A stretch of 64,000 nt of DNA from Mercurialis annua (taxonomy: Eukaryota; Streptophyta; Magnoliopsida; Malpighiales; Euphorbiaceae): NCBI RefSeq assembly GCF_937616625.2, contig NC_065575.1, forward strand, positions 69,501 to 133,500, read 5' to 3'. The notes below the pieces were generated by a model that was given only the letters and a program-made list of their open reading frames with translations, had not been told where the DNA came from and made no database searches. Shown piece by piece: positions 24,498 to 36,167 of the stretch (position 1 is the stretch's first letter; every line of letters begins with the position of its first letter). The position numbers and the translations under genes were made by a program.

Positions 24498-26366
24498 TTG
24501 CCTACTTGCGAACCATTATCACCATTTGTACCTTCAGCCACACAACACATAGCCATTCCTGAGACTGTTCAAGGGGGAGAACCATCTTTACGTGTCTACT
24601 CAAGGAGACCACGTGTAACTCAGCAGATCCAACCATTGGAACTGAATTTGGATTCTCCACAAGAATTGCAGCGGGAGGAACCTACAGTAGATAATCTTAA
24701 TGTTCCTATTGCAATACGAAAGGGGGTAAGATCTTCTACTCAACATCCTATTTCAAATCATTTGTCCTATGATCGCTTGTCTAACACTCATAGGGATTTT
24801 GTATCTCAACTTGATGAGACCAACATTCCTTCAACCATTCATGATGCCTTAAAAGATCCAAAGTGGAAAGCAGCGGTCTTAGATGAGTTGAAGGCACTAA
24901 ATGAAAACAAAACATGGGAAGTTGTTGACATGCCTGAGGGAAAGAAACTAGTAGGTTGCAAGTGGATCTTCACTGTGAAAGTTGGCAAGGAAGGGGTAAT
25001 TGAGAGATACAAAGCTCATCTAGTTGCTCGAGGATACACTCAAACATATGGAATCGACTATGAAGAAACTTTTGCACCAGTCGCTAAGTTAAATTCTATA
25101 AGAGTTCTATTATCCATGGCAGCCAATCTTGATTGGGAATTACATCAAATGGATGTGTCAAATGCTTTTTTAAATGGAACTCTAGAAGAAGAAGTTTACA
25201 TGAAGCTACCCCGGGGTTTCGAGCAGCAAGAGAAAACTGGATCTGTATGTAAATTGAAAAAATCATTATATGGGTTAAAGCAATCACCCAGGGCTTGGTT
25301 TACTCGTTTCAGCACAGTTATGAAGACTTTTGGATACAATCAAGGGCAGGCAGATCATACTCTGTTTGTTAAAGAATCAAAGAGCCAAAAGAGATCTATC
25401 TTGATTGTATATGTCGATCATATGATAATAACAGGAGACGATGTTGATGAAATCACCAACCTCAAACGACTACTACAATCTGAATTCAAAGTCAAGGATC
25501 TAGGAAAGCTACAATATTTTCTCGGAATGGAAGTTGCGAGAAGCAAAGATGGGATTTTCATTTCACAAAGGAAATATATCCTAGACCTTCTAATGGAGAC
25601 AGGAAAGATTGGTTGTCGACCAGCAACTACTCCACTAGAAAAAAACTGGAAACAAAAGTTGACCGAAGAAGACCCTCCAACAGATAAAGAAAGGTACCAG
25701 CGATTGGTGGGAAAGCTAATCTATCTATCACTCACTAGGCCTGACATTGCTTATAGTGTTAGCGTAGTTAGTCAGTTTATGCATGCTCCAACTGTTCGTC
25801 ATGAGAATGCAGTTTATCAGATTCTCAGATATCTAAAAGGAACACCTGGTAAGGGAATGCTTTATAGAAAAAGTGAGAATCGAAAAGTTGAGGGATTTGC
25901 TGATGCAGATTGGGCTGGTTCAGTGGAAGATAGAAAATCAACAACAGGGTATTGTACCAAGTTATGGGGGAATGTAGTCACTTGGAGAAGAAAAAAGCAA
26001 ACCGTGGTGTCAAGAAGCAGCGCTGAAGCAGAGTATCGTGCCATCGCACAAGGAATTTGTGAACTAATTTGGCTGGACAGGTTGCTAACTTAACTGAAAA
26101 TTAAAGTTGATGGTCAAATACAGCTATACAGCGACAGTCAGTCGGCAATCGCCAACATTCATAATCCTATACAGCATCATCGGATGAAGCACGTTCGTAT
26201 TGGTAGGAACTTCATCAAGTCAGAGATTGAAAGTGGAAAAATGAAACTCTCTTATGTACCCTCGAAAGATCAAGAAGCTGATATTCTTACTAAACCTTTA
26301 CTCAGGGCAGTTTTTGAGTTAAATGTATCCAAGCTAGGAATGATTGATATACATTCACCAGCTTGA
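24498..26366 (+). pseudogene. copia reverse transcriptase-RNase H with YVDH active site
   Basis: Same frame as the integrase end. Reverse transcriptase landmarks in order: LVGCKWIFTVK, RYKAHLVARGYTQTYGIDY, HQMDVSNAFLNGTLEEEVYM, KKSLYGLKQSPRAWF, then VYVDHMIITGDD. The usual YVDD box reads YVDH (His codon CAT at 25419-25421), losing one of the two catalytic aspartates. RNase H follows (GFADADWAGSVEDRKSTTGY, SSAEAEYRAIAQG). A TAA at 26091-26093, most simply derived from GAA, interrupts it before LYSDSQSAI and the end DILTKPL at 26366. Confidence 0.93.
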
Positions 26367-26373
26367 GGGGGAG

Positions 26374-26614
26374 TGTTAGAAATATCAGAAAATATTGACT
26401 AAAGATTAATGCTAAGATCCTAGTCAATATTTTCCTGATTCTGGGCTAATTAATTCCCTGGTTAGCTGCTGTAAATTAGCTGTTAGGTTAGCTGATTTTA
26501 TTCTTTGATTTGTATTTACAGCAAATGATTTCTTTCCTAGTGTAGGCTATGTCAACAGTGTATATATAGTTGGGTATGTGAATAAGAAAAAGTATCCAGA
26601 AATTCTCAATTTCA
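26374..26614 (+). repeat. 3' LTR of the copia element
   Basis: 241 bp, the same ends as the 5' LTR with three substitutions, followed by the GTTCG target duplication and then by the LINE RNase H frame. Confidence 0.93.
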
Positions 26615-27031
26615 GTTCGGTCCTTCAAGCTGAGCTTTGGGGTGCGCTTGACGGATTAGAAGCTGCCTGGAACCGTGGCTACAGACATGTCATCTTGGAA
26701 ATGGGCAGCAAGCTCGGAGTGGACAGCCTGAACAACGAAGACAATTGCGTTAATGGCAATACGAACATCCGAAGGGAAATCAGGAGAATGATTGACAAAG
26801 ACTGGCATATTTCCATCGGTCATATTCGCAGAGAAGGCAACCGTGTTGCTGATCGTATGGCTAATATCGGATTCTCTCACCATGTTGGGCTGCTGCATTA
26901 CGATAGTATTCCGAAGGGTATCTATAGCTTCATTACTGATGACAACGCCGGGATCTCTATCCCCCGTATGTGTAGGAGCTTGTAGCTTTCTTCTTCTTTG
27001 GCCTTGGCCTTTCTCTGTGATCAAAAAAAAA
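26615..27031 (+). pseudogene. LINE RNase H C-terminus, 3' UTR and A-tail
   Basis: The frame continues the RNase H begun at 21630: SVLQAELWGALDGLEAAW, then RHVILEMGSKLGVDSL, then HISIGHIRREGNRVADRMAN, stop at 26983-26985. The family motif at the second position is normally LETDS; here it is LEMGS, so the catalytic aspartate is lost. After a 37-bp 3' UTR there is a nine-A run (27023-27031) taken as the poly(A) end of the LINE. Confidence 0.88.
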
Positions 27032-27419
27032 TTGGTTATAAATATTAAATAATTAAGAGTAGATTTTATTTAGGGATGATAATAAATTGTACATCTTTAA
27101 GAAAAAGAAATTGTAATATATTATGTATTATCATATTTGATTCATTTTATTTTATTTTTTTATAAAGAGAAACCAAAAGCCTTGATTGTTCAAACTAGCA
27201 AAAAAGAAACAAAGGGATAAATCCCAAACAATAAAGCCTAATAAGAGAAACTAACAGTAGCTTATCAAATTATCTTTGCATATCTCTAAGGTAAACAAAT
27301 TGAGGATGACTATCGTTTATATCCTATATTTATCTAACAAAATTTGTTAAATAGTATAATCATTTTGATTGAAAAATTCTTGTTTTTCACTCTCCAAATC
27401 TGGTAAATAGTAGTGGCGA

Positions 27420-27695
27420 GAATCAATCTTCTTAGTTCAACCAGCTTGCTTTTGCATGCTGCTCTTCTACAGAACCAACTCACGCATTCTGTGGTGAACC
27501 TGAGCATCACAAAGGGGAAGGATATGCTGCCAAACTTTTTTTAGCAAACTTGCAGCCAAAGAAGCAATGTTCTATAGACTCAACTTCAGTATTACAAAGG
27601 ACACATATATCTTCTTCAATTACACCCTACCTTTTCAGCTTGTCTCTGGTTCTAATCTTGCACTTCATAATAAGCCAAAGCATGAAATTGCATCT
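27420..27695 (-). pseudogene. Relic of a second LINE: zinc-binding (zf-RVT) region
   Basis: On the minus strand the sequence reads NFMLWLIMKCKIRTRDKLKR, a stop, then EEDICVLCNTEVESIEHCFF and GCKFAKK. The next bases, one frame off, give WQHILPLC and HHRMRELVL. This is the CxxC...HC...C pattern of the reverse-transcriptase zinc-binding region of plant LINEs, in the opposite orientation to the 13.5-27.0 kb LINE, so it comes from a different insertion. No other domain of it remains. Confidence 0.75.
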
Positions 27696-27841
27696 AACGC
27701 AAAAAAATTGTAACAATTAAAAGAAAACAACATTTTAATCCAATTCAAAGAAATTACTCTTCCATCATTAGCTTTAAATAAGTGTATGAATTGGAACAAA
27801 ATAAAAAATTTAAAAAGTAAATACCTAACATGTTTGATTCA

Positions 27842-28405
27842 GCTATTTCTTTTAGCTGGTGGCTGTTAGCTGTTGCTGATAACTGTTAGCTGTTGGCCGG
27901 TAGCTGATAGCTGATAGATTATGAGTGTTTGGTGAAATTCAATTAGTTGTAACTGTTTATATATAAAATGACCATAAAGGGCATAATTTTTATTTTTTTT
28001 TATTAAATTATGAGTATATTATATCTAAATTATGATACGCGCAAATAATATTATTTTTTTATAAAAAAAATATTTAGTTGAAACTTATTTAGATATTTTT
28101 TTAATAAATTTATAATAATTTTTAAAAAAATTATTAAATTATAATTGTTTTAATATAAATAAAATAATTTTGTATAATTTATAAATGATTAGAGTTAAAA
28201 ATAATTCAAAAAAAATTTATATATTAAAAAATGATATATTCTAGTAGGGATAATTGTGTCTAAATAATTAAAAATATTGAAACAGCTATCAGTTGTTGGC
28301 AAAAAACTCCAAAATAGAGCTTTTCAAACAATAGCTGTTGGAGGTTCAAAAAGATCCAAAAGCTCTAAAACAATTCTCACCAAACACTTTGGTGGAGCTT
28401 TTTAA
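27842..28405. mobile_element. Probable MITE with AGCTGTT-rich ends
   Basis: The left part repeats TAGCTGTTAGCTGTTGGC-like words and contains GTGTTTGGTGAAATT (27925-27939). The right part contains AATAGCTGTTGG and the complement AATTCTCACCAAACAC (28372-28387). The centre is very AT-rich with no coding. This is the look of a common plant MITE class. Exact ends and target duplication are not resolved. Confidence 0.5.
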
Positions 28406-28589
28406 AAAGAGAGATTTATGTAGAGAAAAATTAATAAGTACCCAATATAGGCAAACTTATTATGAAATTTACGGTTGACAAAAAAAAATTGACAACATTA
28501 ATTATTAGTTTATAAATTACACAAATAGATTAGTTAATATAACAAATACGGTGGATATGTGAGAAAGGAAAGATGGTGAATCTTTTGTA

Positions 28590-28799
28590 ATGCTTAATTA
28601 TAGCAACAGTTGTGGAAAAGATCCTGATATGATACAAATAAATCTATTAAAATCCTTAATTGCTAATAAAAGACCACATAAAACGGAGATTCAAGCAAAA
28701 GAAGAAAATCAAAAAGTCGAAAACTTGACAAAAAATAAATTTCAAGCAGAAGAAGACCTTCATAAAATCAGCCTTTCAAACGGGTTAGTGGTTTCTTGA
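28590..28799 (+). other. Small open frame upstream of the MULE, unassigned
   Basis: A 69-codon frame rich in Lys and Glu lies between the MITE and the MULE transposase. It has no recognisable motif. It may be a 5' exon or leader of the MULE gene; an acceptor-like CTGCAG at 29143-29148 directly precedes the transposase start. Function unknown. Confidence 0.25.
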
Positions 28800-29148
28800 A
28801 TTAAAACAAAAAAATTCATATATATTATGCTGAAATTATCTATTATAGATGGTGAATTAGGTGTTTACTAATGATTCGAATCAGTGATGATTCGAAAACA
28901 TTAGTGATTCAAAACCAACGATATAATAATTCATCAGCTTAAAAATTTGAGTTATAAGTAGTGAATTACATGTATATTGAAGAAAAAAATGTTAATGAAC
29001 TTGCGTGCAATTGTTAACCTGAATGATGCATATTAATGATGATATTAACTGACAATTTTTTTTTCAAGTGAACTATTAGTGTACTAATCGTAAACTAAAG
29101 GTTAACTTAAGTAACTGATGACATAATTTATTTTTTTCAAAAACTGCA

Positions 29149-31255
29149 GGAATGACAACATTGAAGGTTCTTGTATACTATGATGGAGTATGGGATGAGA
29201 ATCTAAACTACTCAAATTATAAGATCAAGGGTATTTTAGTTAAAGACGATAAGGAATTTGAAACTCTAAAAGCATTGATTTTCAGTATACTTAAGGTTAA
29301 ATTTGGGGAAACTGAAATACACATCAAGTATCAGTTGGAACCAAATCAGCAAGATGTGGACATTGATGATAATGAAAGCCTTCAATTTTATATTGAGATT
29401 AAAAGAGAGGATGCTAGAATTACACGTTTTCCACTGTGCATCACAACTACAGGGTATGAGATTCAGAATGTCATTGAAATGGACACTGAAACAGTTGAAG
29501 ATACGAATGAAGACATACATGAGGCGTCATATCCCAGTCCTACAGCAATGGATATTGTTACATATGCTGAAATGATATTCAAGCAGATGGAACATGACGA
29601 AGCAGAACGACAAACAATCGAGGACGGGGAGAATGAAATTGTATCGTCACAAAGTGTCAAAGAAGTCTTTAAAGGGCAGATATTCAAGGATAAAAAGACA
29701 ATGAAATCATGTTTGTGTTTTTACGCAATTGAAAAAAAATTTCAGTTTGCTGTAAGTAAATCGTGCAAGCTCGAATACGTGATTCATTGCCTCTATGATC
29801 AATGCAACTGGAATTTAAGGGCTTCGAAAGGCGGAAAGACAAGCATGTTTATTATAAGAAGAATGGACGATATTCACACATGTCCCCCGGAATTCAGAAT
29901 GGAAGAACAACGGCAAGCGACATATTCAGTAATTGGGGACTTGATAAAATCAAAATTCTTGAATATAAAGACTGTGTACACACCGGCAGACATTATTTCC
30001 GATATGCAAAGAGATTTTGGAGTTGTTTTACAACAAGGCTTGGAGATCCAGAGGAAAAGCACTTGAGTTAATTAGAGGTAAACCAAGAGATTCATATTCA
30101 GTTTTGCCTAATTTTTTGAATATGCTTGTGAAAACAAACCCAGGATCAGTTGTAGATCTACAAACAGCAGAAGGGAATAAATTTAAATATGTTTTTACCG
30201 CTTTGGATGCATCCATAAAGGGCTGGAATTTTGTAGACCGGTTATTGTAGTGGATGGAACTTTTTTAAAATCAAACTATCGAGGAACACTACTAACTGCA
30301 TCTACACAAGACGGTGGGGGTAAGATATTTCCACTTGCATTTTGTGTGGTCGATTCTGAAAATGATGAGTCTTGGCATTACTTTTTTGAGAAAATAAAAG
30401 GAGCTTTTAGAGAAAAGGAGTAGTTATGTATTGTATCTGATAGACATGATAGCATTAAAAAGGCTGCAAATTCAGTATTTCCTCTTGCTAGTCATGGTAT
30501 TTGCGCGTATCATCTCTTGTGTAACGTCAAAAAACAATTTAAAGTTAATCCTAAAAATCCAAAGAGTTTGAAGGACTGTTTTTTGGGGATGCGAAGGCGT
30601 ACACGAAAAAAAGTTTTGATTACTTTATGGCAGAACTAGATAGCATCAACGTAGCAATACGACCATACCTTGTTGGTGTTGGGTTAGAAAAATGGGCAAG
30701 AGCATATTCAACTGAAAACAGGTACAAAAATTGATTACGATATTTTGTTTTGCTAAATAAATAATAAGATGTTTATAATTAACCTATAATTCACTATAAG
30801 ATTACTTACAGTTAACCATTAATTTAGTTTTTTAAATACTAATCATTGGAGTTTTATCAGGTACTGGACAATGACATCGAATATTGCTGAGTCTTTTAAT
30901 GCAGCAATCAAATCAGCAAGGGAATTACCAGTTGCAACACTTCTGGAATATTTGAGGGTATTAGTTCAAGAGTGGAGCTACAAAAATAGAAACATAGCTT
31001 CTTATACTATGACAAAACTGACAAATAAAGCAGAAGAAGCACTTAGGGAAAACTATTCACTAGCTAGAAGAATGATGGTAACATCAGATGTTATTTCAAA
31101 TATATTTATACATTTAACTTGTAGAATAATTTTAGTAATTTTCTAGTTAACTAAAAATGTAATTAAAATGATACAGGTTATTCCATCAGTAACATGTATA
31201 TACAGTGTGGAAGATGGCACAAAGACTTCAATAGTAGATCTCATTGAGAGGACAT
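29149..31255 (+). mobile_element. MULE (MuDR-type) remnant interrupted by CACTA
   Basis: Contains the N-terminal PB1-like domain, MuDR DNA-binding domain and MULE transposase core of a Mutator-like element, with two recognisable introns. Coding ends inside VEDGTKTSIVDLIERT at 31255, exactly where CACTACAAAAAA begins. The usual SWIM zinc finger (CxC...CxH) would come next and is absent here; it may lie beyond the right end of the CACTA element. Terminal inverted repeats of the MULE were not identified. Confidence 0.88.
29152..31255 (+). pseudogene. MULE transposase (mudrA-like), frameshifted
   Basis: Starts MTTLKVLVYYDGVW (PB1-like N-terminus). The MuDR DNA-binding domain spans about residues 185-290 (EVFKGQIFKDKKTMKSC ... 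YDQCNWNLRASK ... IHTCPPEFRME). A frameshift near 30020 leads to YNKAWRSRGKALELIRGKP and FKYVFTALDASIKGW. Another precedes RPVIVVDGTFLKSNYRGT (first catalytic D). A TAG lies at 30421-30423, followed by IVSDRHDSIKKA (second D), and IAESFNAAIKSARELP carries the catalytic E after intron 1 (30722-30860, GTACAA...ATCAG). Intron 2 is 31078-31176. All three DDE residues are present but the frame is broken at least three times. Confidence 0.9.
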
Positions 31256-31300
31256 CACTACAAAAAATTTGGCTTCTTGTGACGAATAAAATTTATCATG
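31256..31300 (+). repeat. CACTA terminal inverted repeat (left copy)
   Basis: CACTACAAAAAATTTGGCTT followed closely by TTGTGACGAA is the standard terminus of plant CACTA elements. It abuts the MULE codons for ERT without a gap. Confidence 0.85.
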
Positions 31301-32411
31301 TTAAGCCCAAAATTTGTCACAACAACGTTACTGTGACTACTTTGTGACGAATTTTGTTGGTCACAACAAACAAGTCACAATAAGTCAATTTTATAGTTTG
31401 TCACCATAAATTTTCTATTGTGATAAAATTGTTTTGTCACATTCATATTTATTGTGACGAAAATGTATATCACAAGTAATCCAATGTTGTCAAAATTTGT
31501 CGTAATATACATCGACTTCTAGTGACAAAACGCTAATAACATGACAAAAAAATATTTTTCACAATTCATATAAATTTGTCACTACATACACCGAGTTATT
31601 AGTGACAAAAAGATTATATGGTGATAAAACCATATTTATCACAATTAATATACATTTGTCACCACATACGCCGAGTTATTAGTGACAAAAAGATTGTGAA
31701 GTGACAAATAAATATTTATCACAAGTAATCAATCATAAAGTGACGAAATTGATTGCCATAATAATTAATTAATTGTGATACATGTAATTTATCACAACAA
31801 GTAATTTAACATAATGTGACGAGATTAATTGTCATTATAATTAGGTAGTTGTGATAAATTTAATTTATCATAAGAAGTAATTTAACTTAACGTGACGAAA
31901 TTAATTGTCATAATAATTAGTTAGTTGTGATAAATTTAATTTATCACAACACGTAATATAATGATAATGTGACAAAATTAATTGTCATTATAATTTGTCG
32001 ACGGTGACAAATTTAATTTATCAAAATAAGTAATTTATCATAACGTGACGAAATTAATTGTCATTATAATTTGTCAACGGTGACAAATTTAATTTATCAC
32101 AACAAGTAAGTTATCATAACGTGACGAAATTAATTGTCATTATAATTAGTTAGCTGTGACAAAAATAATTTATCACAACAAGTAAGTTATCATAATGTGA
32201 CGAAATTAATTGTCATTACAGTTTGTCATCGGTGACAAATATAATTTATCACAACAAATAATATATTATAACGTGACGAAATTAATTGTCATTATAAGTT
32301 GTTAACGGTGACAAATTTAATTTATCACAAGAAGAAATTTATCATTACGTGACGAAATTAATTGTCATTATTATTAGGTAGCTGTAACAAAATTAATTTG
32401 TCACAACAAGC
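31300..32411. repeat. CACTA subterminal repeat region, left
   Basis: From 31740 a 76-bp unit is repeated eight to nine times (starts near 31740, 31816, 31892 and onward), each opening GTGACGAAATTAATTGTCAT and containing TTTAATTTATCACAACAAGT. From 31300 to 31740 the same GTGACAAA/TTTGTCAC words occur in less regular order and on both strands. In CACTA elements such subterminal repeats are the binding sites of the TnpA-type protein; here the tnp1-like product is the natural candidate (inference). Confidence 0.88.
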
Positions 32412-32788
32412 TATTATTTCCATTTTTATTGATACCAAAATAATTGAATACGGTAATTTGTTGCTAAAATCAATGAATAAAAAACAAAATCAATTCAAAT
32501 ATTACATAAAATTATCAATGATTAAGTCTTTAATAACACTAAAATAACCGATCGTATGAAACATGTAAACTATTTGCTATAAAGAAAAGAAACTAAATTA
32601 GGCCTAACTTTTGATATAGGAGACGTCCATCTTCTTTCATTCAATTCCAATCTGCAAGAAAAAAAATACGTTTATTATATACACTTTTATTTTCAAACTG
32701 ACATAATTAAGTGAATAATTTTCAAATTATAGAAAAAATTTAAAAGCGTAACGAATTAAAAAATATATTTAAGTAAGCCGTCACATAC

Positions 32789-35700
32789 CAATCATTAGAT
32801 GGTTCGTCATCAAGAGATTTTTCACAGCCATCGATACATGTTTCGTCGCCATCAATAGATATTTCCTCATCATCTTTTGCATTCAACATTTGTTGAACAA
32901 GATGCTTGAGTTTGCTATATGATTGAGAAATGTTATCAATTTTCACCTGTTGATTTTGAATTTGGTCATTTAGTTCTTTAACTTGCTTTTTAGTCTCAAA
33001 CTTCTCTGCTTGTAAACGAGCTTCAAACTCTGATTCTTTAGCTGTTATCCGTTTGGCTCCATATCCGAGTCCACGAGCATAACCAGACTTCGGTATATCC
33101 AAAACCTTTTGTAGAATTTTCCTCCCATCAATTGCAACGCCTTCCTCGAGTGCTTTTGAGCGAATAGCTTCCATTTGTTCCTAATTAATTAAATATGCTT
33201 TAATAACACTTTATAAAATTGTGTTTAGATAACTATATATATAAAAAAAGAACTTACGTATTTATCTCCAGCTTCTGGGTCAATCCATGAGCCGTCTTTT
33301 TTACGGTGTGCTTGACTGTAGAGCCTCATTTCAGGTGGCTCTTCATCAATGACTTCAGATGTTTCCTATAACGTTCATACAATTGATTAAAAACTAAATG
33401 ATAAAGAATTTAAATACGAAATCAAAAACAGATTACATATAAACTCATATTTACCATTTCATACAAACGTTGGCAATAAGACTTTGATCCCGAAGTGTGA
33501 GAAAAGGTCACTTTCTTGCGATTATTAATGTTTACAGTGCTTCGAGCCTATTATAATAAAGCCAACACATAAAGGTTTTAAAGGTACATATCATATTATC
33601 AATAATAAAAGTTTTATATAATTAGATATAAACTATTTTAACCAAAATAGTAGAGATATTCGTATCTCAGAAGCATAACTCGTAAACATGCCAAATACTC
33701 GGCGAAGTACAAGCATTTTCTCGAGTTATGTTAATTATGTAGACATCTGAACTCGAGGTAAGGCATAAAACTCGAAGAGTTTCAAGCCTTTCATCGAGTT
33801 TGAGCTTCTCAGATATGAACTAACTCGAGGAAGGAAAAAATACTCTACGAGATCATTCATTCCTCGAGATTTTCATTTCTGTATAAGCTCATTTTCGTGG
33901 AGAGGCTTTAAACTCGAAGTGTTTCAAGTCTAACCTCGAGTTTAAGCTTATTCAGAGTTAAAATAAATCATGAAAAGGTTAAAAATCATTTAATATTGAA
34001 ATCCTTTGAACAAACCTCGTATTTTCGTTCAGAACACAATATGTGAAGCTAATTTAGATATAATTGGAAACATACTACCAACTAATTAGATAATAAAGTA
34101 CTCATTTTTAGCAAACGATAATAGACAATTGTATATAAAATTGAAACATTACCTTAAAGTGTGCATGTTCATCAAAATGTTCACATAGGTTCTTCCAATC
34201 GTTAATTTTTACATCCTTGGGTGGATGTTTTTCAGCTTCTTCACGAGTAGGGAACGTCTTATAGTGTAAGTGACACTGATACTTGAAATTTCTAAATCGT
34301 CTAGCCATCATTCCATATACTACTTCTCTTGCATGTGGATCACTTAAATCAATCTCAAATTCACCCTATCAATAAAAAAACATATGAATAGTCACATATT
34401 ATAAGAATACAATTATTCGAAATAACAAGTATGCTATAAAATAATTATTAATTTTACCTGAATAGTTGTAAGTAAGGCTTCCTTTTGTTCAGCGCTTATT
34501 TGAGACCAATAAAGTTTACCTAGCGGTGCCATTAATCGAGTGACAATACCAATTTCCATTTTGAATATCTTTTCTGAAGGACCAATTGGTAATCTATTTG
34601 TTTTTGCAATCACAATTCCACCAATTTTTGAACCATCTTTAGTCATTTTTTTAACTTCAAATCCTCTAGCTTTACCTCTACCATTCTTTTTTGGAAGAGG
34701 ACCTAAGAAGTACAACAGTTTACCTCATGTTAGTTTGCTTTTTGTTTCCAAATTGATATGTACCTTTTTAAAAAAATAATTTATATGCAGTTTGTAAACG
34801 TTATAGTGACTGAATATAAAGTATATGTGAACCATAAGTCAACCTCAGAAAACAAAAAACAAACACAGAATAGAGAAATACGTAAGAAATACAAAACTTT
34901 ACCTCATACTAGTTTGCTGCTCTATTAAACTTTATATGTAATTATCATACTATTTTAAAATTTCATATGTATGTCTTATACTATTTTTAAATTTAAATGC
35001 AGTTTTTAAGACGTTTTTGTGCCCAAATATGAATCTTATGTCAACCGCATGAAACACAAAATAATCACAAAAAAGAGAAACAAATTGATATGTATGTCTT
35101 ATACTATTCTTAAACTATTTTTAAATTAAAACACATTTCTTTTTGGGAAGAAGACCTAAGAAATACTACAGTTTATCTCATGTTAGTTTTCTTCTCAATT
35201 CAAATTGATATGTATCTCTTATACTATTTTTAATTTTTATTTAGATGCAGTTTTTTATAGGTTTTTGTAACCTAATATGAACCTTATGTCAACCGTATGT
35301 CAACTTTATGAAACACAAAATAGAGAAAAAAAAACGAATTGCAAAAAATATAAGGTAAAAAATAACTTGAAAACAATATTTCCATTCCAGAAAAAGCATT
35401 GAAACACAATTTCATTTGTTAATTATATCAATTCTCTAAGCAAAATAAATGAAACACAAAATAAATTTAACCTAACCTTCATCAACGTTTGTTGGTTCAC
35501 CGGACATGGTTTCAGTTTCACCATCCCTGTTAACTTCAGCAGCCACTGGTATTGCAGTTGAATCATCACGGTGGTTGTGATGTTCAATACTATTTGGGTT
35601 TTGAATTGGAGGAGACGGAGATGTTGTGTTCACCAAAGGAGGAATAGGTTCCGACTCAGTTTCGGTAGTCTGAGATTGTTGTGATATATTTTTCATCGAT

Positions 35701-35795
35701 GGTTTGTCATTCCCCTTCCTCAAATGAGCTTTCAGTCTAGCTGATCTTTGTAATTCGTTAAACGATATAACTCTTTTTCTAGTATTAAGTGACAT
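32789..35795 (-). CDS. tnp1-like gene, Ptta/En/Spm family, six recognised exons
   Basis: Exons on the minus strand: 35795-35477, 34702-34458, 34365-34153, 33547-33455, 33365-33258 and 33180-32789. All are bounded by GT-AG and all phases agree (1, 0, 0, 0, 0), giving about 457 open residues. The N-terminus is basic (MSLNTRKRVISFNELQRSAR). The middle has the Ptta/En/Spm family core: KNGRGKARGFEVKKM, GNRLPIGPS-like spacing, IGIVTRLMAPLGKLYW, VVYGMMARRFRNFKYQCH and DWKNLCEHFD. The C-terminus is a predicted coiled coil (FEARLQAEKFETKKQVKELN, about 33050-32940) followed by an acidic tail. The last junction is unsure: read-through stops at 32740, while splicing at 32788 would create an immediate stop. 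In this family the protein is thought to bind subterminal repeats and aid transposition. The frame looks intact. Confidence 0.75.
33668..33955. repeat. Palindromic CTCGA cluster 1 (in tnp1-like intron 3)
   Basis: About five units built from ACTCGAGGT-like and ACTCGAAGAGT-like words with their complements, e.g. AACTCGAGGTAAGGC at 33750-33764 paired with GCCTTTCATCGAGTTT downstream. It lies between exon 3 (ends 34153) and exon 4 (starts 33547) of the tnp1-like gene. Confidence 0.75.
34703..35476 (-). other. Intron 1 of tnp1-like gene with dispersed motif
   Basis: The 774-bp intron is AT-rich and holds three variants of an ATGAACCTTATGTCAACC-like motif (about 34828-34850, 35026-35050, 35276-35305), each followed by AAACACAAAATA-like sequence. 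The same motif recurs in introns of the protease gene and, inverted, near the right end. Confidence 0.6.
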
Positions 35796-36167
35796 TGTTC
35801 AGAAAATCGTTGAAACAAATTGAATTGAAGAACAAGTATGGTGAGAATTGTTTGTAATTTTTTTTATGATCGATATTTTGATAAGAACAAAGAAACCACT
35901 TTATTTTGTCATTCAACAACGTGATTCCTGCAATTATGGTTAATGCCAAAGAATTTTCCTTTTAGAGGGAACTTCTTTAATTAAAAAATTAAATAAGGAA
36001 CAAATTATTTTCGTTTCCCTCTCTTTTTTTTTCGTTTCCCTCCTATTTTAATATTTTTTCCCTCCTAATAAATTCGTTTTTAAATTTTCCTGATTTGATT
36101 TGCCAAAATCGTGTCAAATCTAATCAGTTTGATATATATTCTGAAAATCTTGTTGCAGAAATATTGT

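Larger units (their letters stand above)
21754..26614 (+). mobile_element. Ty1/copia retrotransposon, complete structure
   Basis: Two 241-bp LTRs (21754-21994 and 26374-26614) start TGTTAGAAATATC and end CTCAATTTCA. They differ at three positions that I can see: TTAACT/TTGACT, ATTGTTTG/ATTCTTTG and AGTTTAGG/AGTGTAGG. The target duplication GTTCG lies at 21749-21753 and 26615-26619. The primer-binding site TGGTATCAGAGC directly follows the 5' LTR (21995-22006, initiator methionine tRNA type) and the purine tract GCTTGAGGGGGAG precedes the 3' LTR (26361-26373). Internal order is Gag, protease, integrase, reverse transcriptase, RNase H, as in Ty1/copia. Coding is broken by several frameshifts and stops. 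Confidence 0.96.
13498..27031 (+). mobile_element. Degenerate L1-type (non-LTR) LINE split by three insertions
   Basis: Fragments in consistent order and strand make one LINE: ORF1 tail and ORF2 start (13498-13750), endonuclease and N-terminal reverse transcriptase (15427-17111), C-terminal reverse transcriptase, zinc-binding region and start of RNase H (19727-21753), and end of RNase H plus a short 3' UTR and nine-A tail (26615-27031). The 5' end abuts the satellite at 13497/13498, so the element is truncated. Satellite does not resume after the A tail and I find no convincing target duplication, so the left junction may be a rearrangement. Several in-frame stops and at least one frameshift show it is dead. 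Confidence 0.9.
27032..28550. other. AT-rich noncoding spacer
   Basis: Apart from the LINE relic and a probable MITE, I see only long A/T tracts and no open frame with family-like sequence. Confidence 0.6.
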
